In this document: piece by piece, positions 14,006 to 25,528 of the stretch | Layout of the letters: every line of letters starts with the position of its first letter | How positions within the stretch are numbered: the stretch's first letter is position 1 | Assembly: GCA_037954665.1 (NCBI GenBank) | Contig: JBBMOL010000016.1 | Coordinates: forward strand, 2,480,001 to 2,544,000 | Origin: Laguncularia racemosa | Taxonomy: Eukaryota > Streptophyta > Magnoliopsida > Myrtales > Combretaceae | DNA: 64,000 nucleotides | Direction: 5' to 3' | Notes under the pieces: generated by a model | Seen by the model: the letters and a program-made list of their open reading frames with translations, nothing else | The model's database searches: none | What the model was told of the DNA's origin: nothing | Program-made: the position numbers and the translations under genes

Positions 14006-15925
14006 TTGGTGAAAGGACAGGTTGGGAGTGGGACCGGATTTGCCTTTATCTGTGCGAGAATTGGAAACGAAAACGACAAACATAGCATTTGATTATTAGT
14101 AATATATAGTATAAAATAAAAAAAATTAAAAAAACATATATTATATTTAGTTTTTTCAGTATTGGATATAAATTTTTATATAAGTATTATACCGAATATA
14201 GTAAATTTGATAATTATATTATTTTTAATGATATCATGATTTTTTTATATATATTTAATATTATTATAAAAAAATACTATTTGAAGATATCATAAATTAT
14301 ATAAAATAATTCGTATAAATCCATTAATTAAAAAAATTAATAATTTATGTTATATTTAATAATATAATATGTTCTAAAAATTATATTAGTAATTTTTAAA
14401 AATTTTCTTAAAAAATTATAAATTATATTTAATATTAATTATATTCATATTATAGCAAATTAATATATATTGCATTACAATAATTTGCTGGTGCTTTTTT
14501 GTAACTATAATTGTATTTAAATTATAATACTTTGATGGTGATCTGTGGCATGAAGGTGAAACAACGCAAGTAGACGAACCTGATGGCAACCTACGGTGTG
14601 AAGATGTCAACAATCAGACGGTAACCTATGACATGAAGACAATGACAACCGAACGACGATTAATTGCATGACAAAGCCCACAATTGGAGCAGTGTGGATG
14701 GAAGCTAGGTTGTATACTGCTCTTGAAAGGGTTTTATGTTTGTCTGATGCAAGGAAAAAGAAATAAAAGGATAGTTTAAGGAATTTGAAAAAAATTAACT
14801 TTGTGTCCAGTACCACAAAATTTATATTGAATTACACATGATACAAAATTTAGTAATTTTATCCAGTATCATATTCCTTTTTTGTCTAGTACTTTTTTCA
14901 ATTTTATCAATCAAACGTAGAACAAAAAAATTTGTCCAATCCAGTACCACATTTTTGTGGCAATCAAACGCTACTAAAGAAAGGTAAAGACAAGGAATAC
15001 TCTGAACTTGAAAGCGAAGGGGCAAGGTGGAACAAAACAAAAGATAAAATATTTGTTAAATGTTAGGGTAGGTTTTTATCGGATTATATGTTCGAATCTT
15101 GTAAGATTTTTATTGTATAATAAGGATTTATCCGTTTGTATTTTTATTTTTTTTATTACTAAAGGCTTTTCATATTTTAAGTTTTACATATTTGTTATAT
15201 TCATTCTTAAAAATTAAAAAAATTATGTTATATCATAAATACATAACATGAATTCCTTTTTATCGAATTGATGTATTCTCATTAATACGACTATCCAATT
15301 CATTAATTAACTGTTAAATTCTCATTTTATTAGTTCTTGTAGTCATTAATGGAATTGTATCTTTTAGTTAACTATTAAAAATTCAATTATATTAATTTAT
15401 ATAACCATTTTAATAGTTTAATAACTTATTAAACGACATGTCAATGAGATTGTAGACAAAGCACTTGTGAAATTAGGAGGCATAAAGGCTAGTATTGGGG
15501 GCTTAGACGTCTTTTTTTTTTTTTTTTTTCATACTCTTGAAATGGACCATATAAAAGCTTGATTTTTTTTTATATAAAAAAAGTGTTTATATATCTCTAT
15601 ACATGATTATTTTATCCTTCAAAAACAATAAAAACTAAAAATAAATAAATATAACAAAATATTTTAGAATTCCCTTTTTACTTTGATTTTATGCCATAAA
15701 AGTTTATTTTTAGTTTTAATGAATATAAATTATTTTGTTTATACAAATAATAATAATAATAAAAATCCTAAAAACACCTTTTATAAGGATTGGGATCAAA
15801 ATGCTAAATTTTAAAAATAAAAAAGCACAGAAAACAGGTTTGTTTATTTTTTTAATATAATTGATCGAAACACGGAATTCAGTTACTGCGATCAATGGAA
15901 GGGGAAATTTCATCCGAAGCTCCTT
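14006..15925. repeat. segmental duplication, copy B (interrupted)
   Basis: Matches copy A (11821-12928) in the same orientation: gtgaaaggacaggttgggag at its left end and gaattcagttactgcgatc followed by catccgaagctccttga at its right end. It is longer than A because about 0.9 kb (about 14083-14973) is inserted near its left end. Its right end lies only about 230 bp before the inferred HIR 5' untranslated exon, so it occupies the distal promoter region of that gene. Confidence 0.75.
14083..14973. mobile_element. DNA-transposon-like insertion in copy B, type unassigned
   Basis: Absent at the matching place in copy A. The left end reads TAGCATTTGATT and the right end, read on the other strand, TAGCGTTTGATT, giving a short terminal inverted repeat with one mismatch in 12. 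The interior is very AT-rich on the left, with a GC-richer part at 14530-14720 that contains imperfect direct repeats (tgatggcaacctacgg and gacggtaacctatgac). I could not fix the target-site duplication, so the superfamily is open. No transposase frame is present, so it would be non-autonomous. Confidence 0.5.
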
Positions 15926-16149
15926 GAAAATGAAACCCATTCACGAAGCAATTCCCCCAAAACAAAGCTTATTGTAGATAACGCGGAGTGTCCCACATTC
16001 CATAAAATCAGAAACCTCTTTAGCAAGACTTTATTATTTTACACCAACTTTTATAAGCCCGTACCATCAAATTTTGAAAATTTAATTGGAGATTATTTTT
16101 GAAATAATATTTTGATATTTTTATAAAAAGATAGTAATATTTAGGAGTG

Positions 16150-16212
16150 TTACTGACGATTACATCTCTACTGTTTGTCGTCTTCTTCTTGTTTCCTCGA
16201 ATCCTCTTCAAG
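16150..16212 (+). other. inferred 5' untranslated exon of the HIR gene
   Basis: A pyrimidine-rich stretch ending ctcttcaag before gtatttttg (donor at 16213) precedes a 1.7-kb intron whose acceptor would be the tttgcag ending at 17937, 10 bp before the HIR start codon. A leader exon split from the first coding exon fits the layout. The transcription start itself cannot be read from sequence, so the left limit is approximate. Confidence 0.4.
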
Positions 16213-17947
16213 GTATTTTTGCATTCCCTTTCGATTTCCATACTGATTTTCTTATAGGGTTTTCAATATTTATGGCGATTAGGGTCCGTTTCTTTGCTGC
16301 TTTGATGCGATTTTACTAGTGTGAGGAACCCTCCGTGTTTCGTGATTTGAATCTTTCATTTTGGTAATTCAAAGATACTGAAATTTTATTGAATGGTATA
16401 CATATTGAAAGTGGTTTACTGTTGCTGTGTTTATTTATTTATTGATTTATATTTTATAACTGGGCTATCAGAAGACCGATCCAAATTGCGAAACGCGGAG
16501 TCTTCTGAGGGTTCCCGTGACAGCATGTGGCAAGAAAAGTAAACCAAATTAGCTTTTCATACTCAAGATTGATTGAACATTTCGTGGAAAATTAAACATC
16601 GCATGGTGAAATTTTTTCTCCATTTTGACCTATCATCGAATGCTCAGGCACCCGTATTAAATTCTTTCGTCTCCTTGTTTGCTTCTATGTCATACCAGCT
16701 CGTATGGTCTAATTGTTGGATATTGTTTTCCCTGTCATGATTGATTGGTGATCTGTCAATTTAAATTATAATCAGTTGCGTGCTTGAGATAAAAGTAGAG
16801 GGCAAAACCGTCAAAATAGTGAATTGATAGATCAATTTTTAAAGACCCTTCAAGATAAATTCCAAGTCTCGGGTCCATTCGTTCTATATTGTTTAAGCAA
16901 AGTGGAGTTTGATGCTGATGGCGTAGTGGGGGCGAAGGAAATTGTATTAACAACGATAATTGTCACTGACTAACTCTGCATTGAAGTTTCTTTGTTAATT
17001 GAGGTATTGACTATTGAGTACCACCACCACCTTATCTATTGGATAAGGTTTACAGAGTGCCTTTTCATTGAAGCTGAAGATATTGAAAATTTTTTCACCT
17101 TGCCACTGGAACGAAATTGCCGGTGTCCTAGAGTAGGTGGTGTGCAAATCAGTAAGATTCTTCCTGGTGCGGTTTGTATGATGCAACTATTTGTTTAATC
17201 TTCCGGTTGATTTTTCCCTCAGTCTTGCCCCTTCATGAAAAGAAAGGGTGTGGCTTTAAGACTCCTGGTGATCTGGAATGTGATGTATTAACTGATCCAC
17301 CCAGTAAAAGTAGGGCTTGAGTGATGTTATTGTTTTTCAAAGGTCATATATCACTGTGTTGCCTGAGGGCTACCTGCATATAAGCCTTGGAAAACTGGTG
17401 TGCCTATTGACCTCTTTTGGGATGTTTTATGTTCATAATCGTGTTACTTGCCATGTTGAAATCATAAGTCCAGTATACACTTTGAAATCATATGCAGTTC
17501 AGAGAGAAATATATTGGGTTTTCTTTATGGTCCCTTTTTCTTCATATAGATTGTTATATTATCATTGATTGGATACAGGGTAAGAGCATTTTTGTTGTGT
17601 TTGAATATTTTACCTCACTAAGTGTCTGTGGTGAAGCTTTCACTGAGTAGATTTGGGATTGATTCCATATTGGTTTTCTTTGTAAGCCATGGTGAGAATA
17701 TCCTTTATGTGAATGGGTTTTGATTTGCATCATAACTACAATGCATTTCTTAGCAGCAGTCAAAAAGTACAGGACTTTGCAATTTCCCAGAGTGACTTGT
17801 TTTTATTTTATTACTGCAGTGGCAGATAAATGGAGTAATAATGTACATGTGATAATCCTTCTGTTATGGAATGCCTTCCACTGTAGAGTTATTTTTTTCA
17901 GTTGTATTGATCTGACTACCAGATCTATACTTTGCAGAAGGGAAAAA

Positions 17948-20900
17948 ATGGGTCAAGCCTTTGGATGCATCCAGGTGGACCAGTCAACTGTAGCCATTAG
18001 GGAAACTTTTGGAAAGTTTGATGATGTGCTGGAACCTGGATGTCACTGTTTGCCTTGGTGCTTTGGGAGCCAATTAGCTGGTCACCTCTCTTTACGTGTG
18101 CAACAATTGGATGTTCGGTGTGAAACAAAGACGAAGGTCTAATTTACATTTGACTTTCTCAGAAATCCTTATGGTTGTAGTTTTGTATATGCTCTATCAC
18201 AGAAGTAGCTCTCTTGCTGTTAGTATCTTAGTTTGGTAAAATCTTTTCATGTAAGTTTTGCCTGGATTATGAGAAGTAAATCAAAGTTGTAATTTTCAGG
18301 GACTAAACATTATAGATAATCCTATTTTCTTTATAGTTCTTAAATTTTCTAATTGATAATGGTTTCTCCACAAGCTTATTTGGTTCTCATTAGGCTTTTT
18401 TGATTCAAATCATTGCCATAGTTTATCTTTATTTGGCCTTGCAGTCATGACCACACCTCCATTATATTTTTTATCCATTCTTCCGCCCAGTATTTCAAAA
18501 CCATGGCAATATTTTTTTATCCATTATAGAAACAAGAGCCTTGAGGTGTGAAAAAATAATTTGAAGCAGAGACCAGTTGACTTTTAATTTTCTCTCTACA
18601 GAGGGAAGGAAGGGGGTTGGGGAGGGGGGGTTGGAATTATGTTTATTGATGGGTGTTAACTATGGTTAGGATAGACTGCTTGGTCGCACTATACTGAGTT
18701 AAATTTCTAGTTTAGCTCTCTGAAGCTGTGTAAAGGCTGTTTTATTTGTGAAAGAAGGGATTGTGGGGATACTGCTGCCTATCAAATTTGTGAAGTTCCC
18801 TTTTCATGCATCATTCATCCTCAAAATTTTTTTCTGTGGGTGATAAGTAATGGTTTGGTACTGATAGTTTCTATCATATCAAACTGTATGTTGTTTTTTG
18901 ATATTTGAGACATTTGACTCAATCTAATGGTTGGCTTAAGTTCAGGATAATGTTTTTGTCACTGTGGTCGCTTCAATTCAGTATCGAGCTTTGGCAAATA
19001 AGGCTTCAGATGCTTTTTATAAGCTCAGCAACACCAAGGGCCAGATACAAGCCTATGTATTTGACGGTATGGAGTTTTTAGTTAGACAATGGGTCCTAAA
19101 TAAATGAATTGTTAAATTGAACATGAATTAGATTTCTATTATATTTGCACATTCACTTCTTTCATTTCTTAAGATTGGGGAGTATAATGTGCTGCTGTTC
19201 TTTGGAGATATACACTTCCTGATTTTTTTTTTCTGCTTTTATCACCAACAAGGTGGAAAACTAGTCATTGCATTTATTTTGTTTGTATTTGCTATCCTAG
19301 TAGAATGCAATTTTTAGGAACTGATAATTTCTTTTATTGTATCAGTCATTAGGGCAAGTGTTCCAAAGCTGGACCTGGATTCCACCTTTGAACAAAAAAA
19401 CGAGATTGCCAAAGCAGTAGAAGATGAACTGGAAAAGGTAATTTCACTGTTTTTTGGTTCATGGATAGGATAGCTATTATCAGGAAATAGTTATTTACTG
19501 GAAACAGCTTACTTTAGGAATATGGATTCCAAGTTTGATTTGTTTGAATAACTTATTTCAGTATTTGGTTCATAAAAATGTCATAGGTAATAAAAAAGAC
19601 TGCTAAAATACAGTTATATTAATAGTTTTAATTCAAAAATTATTATTATTATTATTTTTGGCTGAAGGTTTAGTTCAAAAGTATACATACTACCTTTCAA
19701 ACCAATTGATGGATAAGTGGAAATCAGCCCTATCTGCCATAGTTTATTGTATTTGGCGTACAAGGAACTCTACTCAACTAGGACAACACATCCCTAGCAT
19801 GAAAAGTTTAGCAAGACTTATTTTGAATTATATTTGTGTACTAAACAATGGCTAATAGTGTTACCTAGTTTCAAGCTTGTACATAGTGGGCTTAGCCCTC
19901 CATTTCTGCTTTTGCGGCTGTATATCCTTCCTTTTGGTTTAATGAAATTTTGAATTAACCAAAAAAAAAAAGGGTATACATACTACTTAGAGTAACCTAT
20001 TAATGGTGTTTCAGTAATACCGGTTTACTATATTATTATTAATGAAATAACCAATTAATAGGTTAAAATATTGTAATAAATTTGTTATCACTAACAAAAT
20101 GTTTAATTGGTTAGTGATTGTTGTGTTGGAATAATAATCTATTTAGTCAATAATTTTTTTGTATTAATTAATAAAAATAATATAAAAGCTTAAATCTCCT
20201 TTAGCAGTAATCAACTATTATTATTACAATAACATTGTTAATTATTAATTAATTAATTTGCTAATCTAACACAAAAACTTCTTTTTAGTTGGTGATATAT
20301 TTATCAGTAAGTAATAAATAGTATTGTTAGTAATTGGTTATTATTTAATTATATTCTTACTTTTTTATTAGCATTAGTTATTATTTGATTAAATATTTAA
20401 TAATTATCAGTAATTTACCCAAAAAAAAATCAGTACTTCAATTATTATCGTTAATTCTTTAGTTATTATTTACTAATAATTAAGTTAATTATTACTGAAT
20501 ATCATTAATTTAATTATTTATATTCTTATAATACTAATTATCAATATTTATAAATAAGGTAATAGGTAGTTTGAGAGGAAAATTAAAAATCTTATTCTCA
20601 AGGAGGAGGGTATAGGCATTCCCACGCATGCAAGGAAATGGCTATTCCCTCTCCCCAACTAATTGAGGTATGTAATCTTGTAATTTAATGATTTATTATT
20701 TATCATCATTAATTAAATGATAGGAGGGAGCAGGTATTCCTAGAAAGACTTACACCCATAAATTAAATGCCACCTGAAGGTGATAAATGTTCATGTACAG
20801 ATACAAAGGAAAAATAATTAGCTCATTTGATTTATCAAGTGATTTAGAGTTTAATTTTCCTTCTCAGGCCATGTCAGCTTACGGGTATGAGATTGTTCAG

Positions 20901-22393
20901 ACTCTTATTGTAGATATCGAACCAGATGAGCATGTGAAGAGAGCAATGAATGAAATCAATGCAGGTAAAATTGAAGTGTTATTTTTCGTATAGGTTCTAC
21001 CGCTATGTAATGCTGTTTGTTCTCTTTCTGGGTTTCTCGGATTTATATAAACTTAGCCATCTTTCCATTGGGCTATTTTGCATGACTTAGGATGTTTTTC
21101 AGTGTATGTTTGATGTTATTTACTTGATGCTCAGCTCTCATCATATTTGAACTTATTTTGTACATTGTTATTGCCTGATTTTCCATGTCCATTTCAGCAT
21201 AAAGGGTTTTTTTTTTTTATAAGTATTCCAGCATAAAGTTGGCCAAATATTACTATTTAAAGGACTTGGACAATATATTTTGAAAGAGTTTCTATCCAAA
21301 ATCTGTCTGGAATGGATTGTTTATGGGATAAATTTAAAAGAGTTTCTATTCAAAGTCAATATTTTCAGTGTTTTCCACAAAATCCCTCGCATTGAAATAT
21401 CAATTTTCCTTTTGAAAGCAAATCCATTTTTTTTTTTAACATGTGCTTAACTAAATTTATCACACTGGAAGTAAGATGATTCTTCTATACAAGGAAATAG
21501 TCTTTTGAAGAATCACTAGTATTTTAGACATGTAAGATTTGATTTTTCTTTCCATAAGCTCATTTAAAAATATGCTTTCAATGATATTGAAAAATTAATT
21601 TTAACTGATTTCACAAACTGATAACTTGTAAAAAAAATTTCATAGATAGCTATAGAACTTGCGCTTAGTGAGGGAAAAAAAAAAAAAACTTATAGTAAAT
21701 TTGTCAGACTTTTGTTTATAATTGCCTTGTACAAGATTTGGATATGAAATAATTCTTGTCATTATTTCTTACTAATCTTGTGAGTTGAGTCTTCAAAATA
21801 AATTCACTTGTGAAGATTTCTGAGAATGCTTTTGGAAGTTTATCAGTAATAAGAGAATATTTTGTCGTTATTGAAATTGGGAGTTTGGCGAATCTTAGCT
21901 GCTCTTTTTCTTCTTCTTTTATATATATATATATATAATTTCTTATTGAATTGATGGGATTCTTGCTAATTTGTGAGACTGAATTGGAAGAATTTCTTTG
22001 TCAAAACCTTGATGTAATTGGATGTGTTTGTCAGCTGCTCGGATGAGAGTTGCTGCAAATGAGAAAGCTGAAGCAGAGAAGATTCTTCAGATCAAGCGAG
22101 CTGAGGGAGAGGCTGAATCAAAATATCTTGCTGGCCTTGGTATTGCAAGGCAGCGACAGGCCATCGTAGATGGGTTGAGGGACAGTGTACTAGCTTTCTC
22201 AGAGAATGTGCCTGGCACATCATCAAAGGATGTGATGGACATGGTGCTAGTCACCCAGTATTTCGACACCATGAAAGAAATCGGTGCTTCCTCAAAATCA
22301 AACTCTGTTTTCATCCCACATGGTCCAGGTGCAGTGAAAGATATTGCCTCGCAGATCAGGGAAGGCCTGCTTCAGGCAAACGCCACCTTGTAA
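17948..22393 (+). CDS. HIR: hypersensitive-induced response protein (PHB/SPFH domain), 5 coding exons
   Basis: Coding exons: 17948-18136, 18946-19066, 19346-19437, 20868-20964 and 22035-22393. All introns are GT..AG and the join gives 285 aa, the usual HIR length. The protein starts MGQAFGCIQVDQSTVAIRE, the hallmark HIR N-terminus: Gly2 fits N-myristoylation and Cys7 could be acylated, which would hold it on the inner plasma membrane. A prohibitin/stomatin (SPFH) domain covers about residues 6-190, followed by an Ala/Glu-rich coiled-coil segment (about 168-205, with ANEKAEAEKILQIKRAEGEA) that drives oligomerisation. HIR proteins sit in membrane microdomains and contribute to hypersensitive cell death and resistance, partnering LRR proteins and immune receptors; that role is family knowledge. 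The reading frame looks intact. Intron 3 carries a LINE fragment. The gene is convergent with the VDAC gene. Whether it is HIR1, 2 or 3 was not resolved. Confidence 0.95.
18605..18634 (+). other. G-rich tract in the first intron after the HIR start codon
   Basis: Runs of 5, 4 and 7 G separated by TT and A lie on the sense strand in an otherwise AT-rich intron. The 7-G run can supply two 3-G blocks, so the tract meets the usual G-quadruplex pattern in DNA and pre-mRNA. Confidence 0.5.
19694..19973 (+). mobile_element. 5'-truncated LINE 3' end in HIR intron 3
   Basis: Bounded by a perfect 13-bp direct repeat, gtatacatactac, at 19681-19693 and 19974-19986, with an A-tract (11 A, then GG) before the right copy: the standard mark of target-primed reverse transcription. 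It encodes the tail of a plant LINE ORF2, WKSALSAIVYCIWRTRNSTQ, which resembles the matching part of the LINE at 33759-35197 (WRASLATSVYCIWRAHN). Only about 280 bp survive. It lies in the HIR sense orientation inside an intron and does not touch splice sites. Confidence 0.85.
20000..20560. other. extremely AT-rich part of HIR intron 3
   Basis: Dense taatta and ttatta words with many short inverted repeats. No gene or element boundary recognised. Confidence 0.5.
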
Positions 22394-22836
22394 ATCTATG
22401 CATCCTAATAAGGCCTGCTTCATGTTTTATGAGTTTTATAGCTTGTCTCACTTTATCAGTCATGCAGATGGTTCTTTTGACCGTTCTTATTAGCTGTTGC
22501 ATGCGGGAGATTAGGCATTTGAAGCAAATGAAATTTCCATCCCTCCCCAAGTGAATATTAGAAGTACGTACAGATATGATTCTGCTATATATGTCATCAT
22601 TATATTTTGTTTGTCATATTTTTAGTAGTATTGTTCGATGCACATTATAAAGAATGTCTTTCTTTATTAATGTATAAATTTATTACTTTTTTATATTATA
22701 AACATTTCGTGTCAGATTGATTCAATTTCTTCATCCGATGTTGAATTTATTACGCCCCGAGGTTTTGATTAGATGTGATAATGGAGTTGGTCAACAGCTT
22801 TTATAGAAAATTAAAAATTAAATCCTATTGGCAGGT

Positions 22837-23539
22837 TAGGGGTGTTTATAGTCTAGTTCGGTTCAAGGGTTGAAGTTAACTATATTTAAAATGGTTTGAT
22901 TTAAATCCTTAATGAATTGAATTATTTTTAACAGTTTAAGATTCTTAATCGAATTGCTCAGCTTTTAAAATTACAAACCTTACTTTAGTTGATCATACCA
23001 ACATTTATAAGAGTTTTTAACTAAATATTAATGCTTAAATTAGGAAATATTTTGCAAGAATGTGAATTGTATAATATTATATTATAATGACATAATATCT
23101 TAGGTGATAAAAAAGGTACATCGGTTATAGAGATGAGAGATAAAGGCAAAGAAAAATGAGTAGACTTTGGAGATTGAGTGAAAAGAGAGTTGACAAAAAA
23201 GAAAAAGTAAATAGGTTTAGATAAATGTTAGTAGGATTTAAAAACAAAGTCCCTTAATTTTTATTTTTTACTAAAAAGTGATTCAATTGGGGTTTGAAGC
23301 AAGGATTGGTTCAATAGACTCCTAAATTGAATCACAAATTATTTGAATAATTTTCAAACCAAACCATGAATCAAACTGAAATTGGGGTTTGAAGTGAGGT
23401 TTGGTTCAATATGACTCCTAAATTAAATAACAAATTATTTGAATAATTTTCGAACCAAACCATGAATCAAATTGAAATATATATTAAAAAAAAACCATAT
23501 TTTTCGCTTTGGTTCAATTCAATTTGATAAGTAGCTCTA
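22837..23539. mobile_element. hAT-type non-autonomous element 1
   Basis: Ends read TAGGGGTGTTTATAG (left) and, on the opposite strand, TAGAGCTACTTATC (right), the TAG-starting ends common in plant hAT elements. Flanking 8-bp repeats are tggcaggt (22829-22836) and tagcaagt (23540-23547); they differ at two places, both G versus A, as expected from decay of methylated DNA. Subterminal regions are rich in ggttcaa/ttgaacc words, typical of hAT transposase-binding sites. There is no transposase frame. It contains the 95-bp tandem duplication listed separately. Confidence 0.72.
23286..23480. repeat. 95-bp tandem duplication inside hAT element 1
   Basis: The word attggggtttgaag starts at 23286 and again at 23381, and both copies run on through caaattatttgaataatttt and an accaaaccatgaatcaaa word. 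The copies differ by a few substitutions. Confidence 0.8.
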
Positions 23540-23595
23540 TAGCAAGTATCAATTAAGAAATTCATTAATACTAACATATTATGTATTTATATGAA

Positions 23596-24371
23596 TAGGG
23601 GTGCAATTGGGCGGGTCATAATAGGGTATCTGACTCGATTGACTCAATAAAAAAACTATAGGGTCAAACCCTATAAGGTTTTAGGACATAAAATAAAACT
23701 CGATAAAATATAAGGTTTGAATTATGAGATTTAGAAAAATCCCGACGAGAAAAACGTAACCCGATTTTTTTAATATATTAAAATTATAATTTATAATTAG
23801 TATAAATGTCCAAAATGTATAATCGATTTTATTATTTTTTGCATTTTAATTTTTCCTACAATTTCTACAATTCGAATTCCCATTTGGCCTTTTGAAAATT
23901 GCAATTCCTGTCGATAGGCCATGGCCTACCTACTTTTTTTATTGTCAATTTCACAAACAAACAATAGACCACAGTCTAGACCAGAGTTCACGTCTTAAGT
24001 CCACACTCCATAGTCCATAGTTGGCACTCGAGCCCTCAACAAGTCACACACTAACTCACACTATTACATGCACATCGGAGTTCGGATATTTAATATAGGT
24101 GTAAATTAATTTTATTTTATATTTTTTTATTTAATCTCTTATGATTTCAAACAAATTGACATTATGTAAATTTTAAAAATAACATATGAAAATAAGTTGA
24201 AGAAAAGGGATTAAAAAAAAGTACATTGTTTGAGTTGGGTTGTGGGTTGAGTTCGAGTTTGAGGACAAATAGCACTATCGAGTCAAGGCAGGTTTTGGGG
24301 GTTTCTCCTCTCCAACGGGTCGGGTTCGGGTTCCATTGACCTATCCTAAACCTAACCCAGTTGCATCCCTA
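23596..24371. mobile_element. hAT-type non-autonomous element 2
   Basis: Left end TAGGGGTGCAATTGGG and right end, on the other strand, TAGGGATGCAACTGGG: a 16-bp terminal inverted repeat with two mismatches. It is flanked by tatatgaa (23588-23595) and tatatgag (24372-24379), an 8-bp target duplication with one mismatch. Subterminal zones carry gggtc/gactc and cgggtcgggttcggg words. The 776-bp body has no transposase frame. It begins only 49 bp beyond the target duplication of hAT element 1. Confidence 0.85.
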
Positions 24372-24379
24372 TATATGAG

Positions 24380-25528
24380 TAGTGGAGAAATATTAATAAT
24401 ATTTGAGTGTGTGATAATGATAGTATATATATATATTTTCTTATACTATGCTGTTTGTATTTTTACTTGTTGAAATTTTATTAATATTTGTACACTACTA
24501 ATATACATGATATGGTATATTGATACAATTGAAACTTTGTAGTGGTAATTGCTCTTGATGACTTATTGATGCAATCCTCATACACAAGCAATAAATTTTC
24601 CAAATGAAAGACGAACAAGAATATGAACGGCTAACATGGTCTTTGGAAGAAAATAAGGGAGAACGGTTCAAAAATATTGTGGCTTGAAATTGCAGGGTTA
24701 GCACAAATTATCTATCTATCCCCATGCCTTGTCTTGAATAAAAGATCCACATGCCCTATCCATAATGAAAAAATAATATCAATAGAATTTTAATTCATAT
24801 TATAATATAAAATAAATAATTTTTAAAGTAATTGCTACTCATATTTTACATGAATTATATATATTAAAATCATATTATTATTTATATATCTCATATACAA
24901 GGACATCAATGGATGAATCATTTCTCAACCGTAACAGTTGTAGAGTACTCATTTATAATTTGGCAAATTCCCCATATAAATTTATAAAGAAAAAAAACCA
25001 ATTTCTATACACCTTCTATTGATTTTTGTTTAGGTTTTATTTTATTTTATGGGGAAAATAAAATAAAAGATAACCAATTTCTTATTACGATCACCGAGAT
25101 AATAGAAAATACAAGCTCCCAATTAGCATGAGGATAGCCCATCGACATCGAACCAAAGAAAAAGTAACTTGGTCGGCATATTAGCAATCAAAAGATAAAA
25201 GACATGAATTGAGAGCGATTAGCATTTTTGTTGCCAGAGAAAAAAATGTAGCGTATCTTTAGGCATTGAGAAACCCGGGGGAACAGCCTCCACCATTGAG
25301 AAAGACGGGCGAGACCCCGAACCAGAAAAAACAGAATGATGACAAATTTCTGCCACCAACTTTCAATTATATTTTTACAACCCATAGCCACCACGAAGCA
25401 AAAAAATAATACCGTGTATCAGTGAAATCAGTCTATCAGAAATGACATTTCTGTCTCGATCTACCTACCTTATTCCTCTCCAGCAATTGGACACAACTAC
25501 AAACATTGACAGCAGTAGCACTCCACTC
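24380..25528. other. intergenic, between HIR and VDAC 3' ends
   Basis: AT-rich, no supported gene. The part nearest 25528 should include the VDAC 3' untranslated region and poly-A region (minus strand). A frame at 25188-25394 minus shows no domain. Confidence 0.5.

Noticed and set aside
16992..17568. Small frames (68 and 83 codons) before the HIR start
   Set aside because: They lie inside the inferred HIR leader intron and have no domain; splicing would remove them.
22087..22314. 75-codon minus-strand frame over the last HIR exon
   Set aside because: Antisense shadow of a strongly conserved coding exon; no domain of its own.
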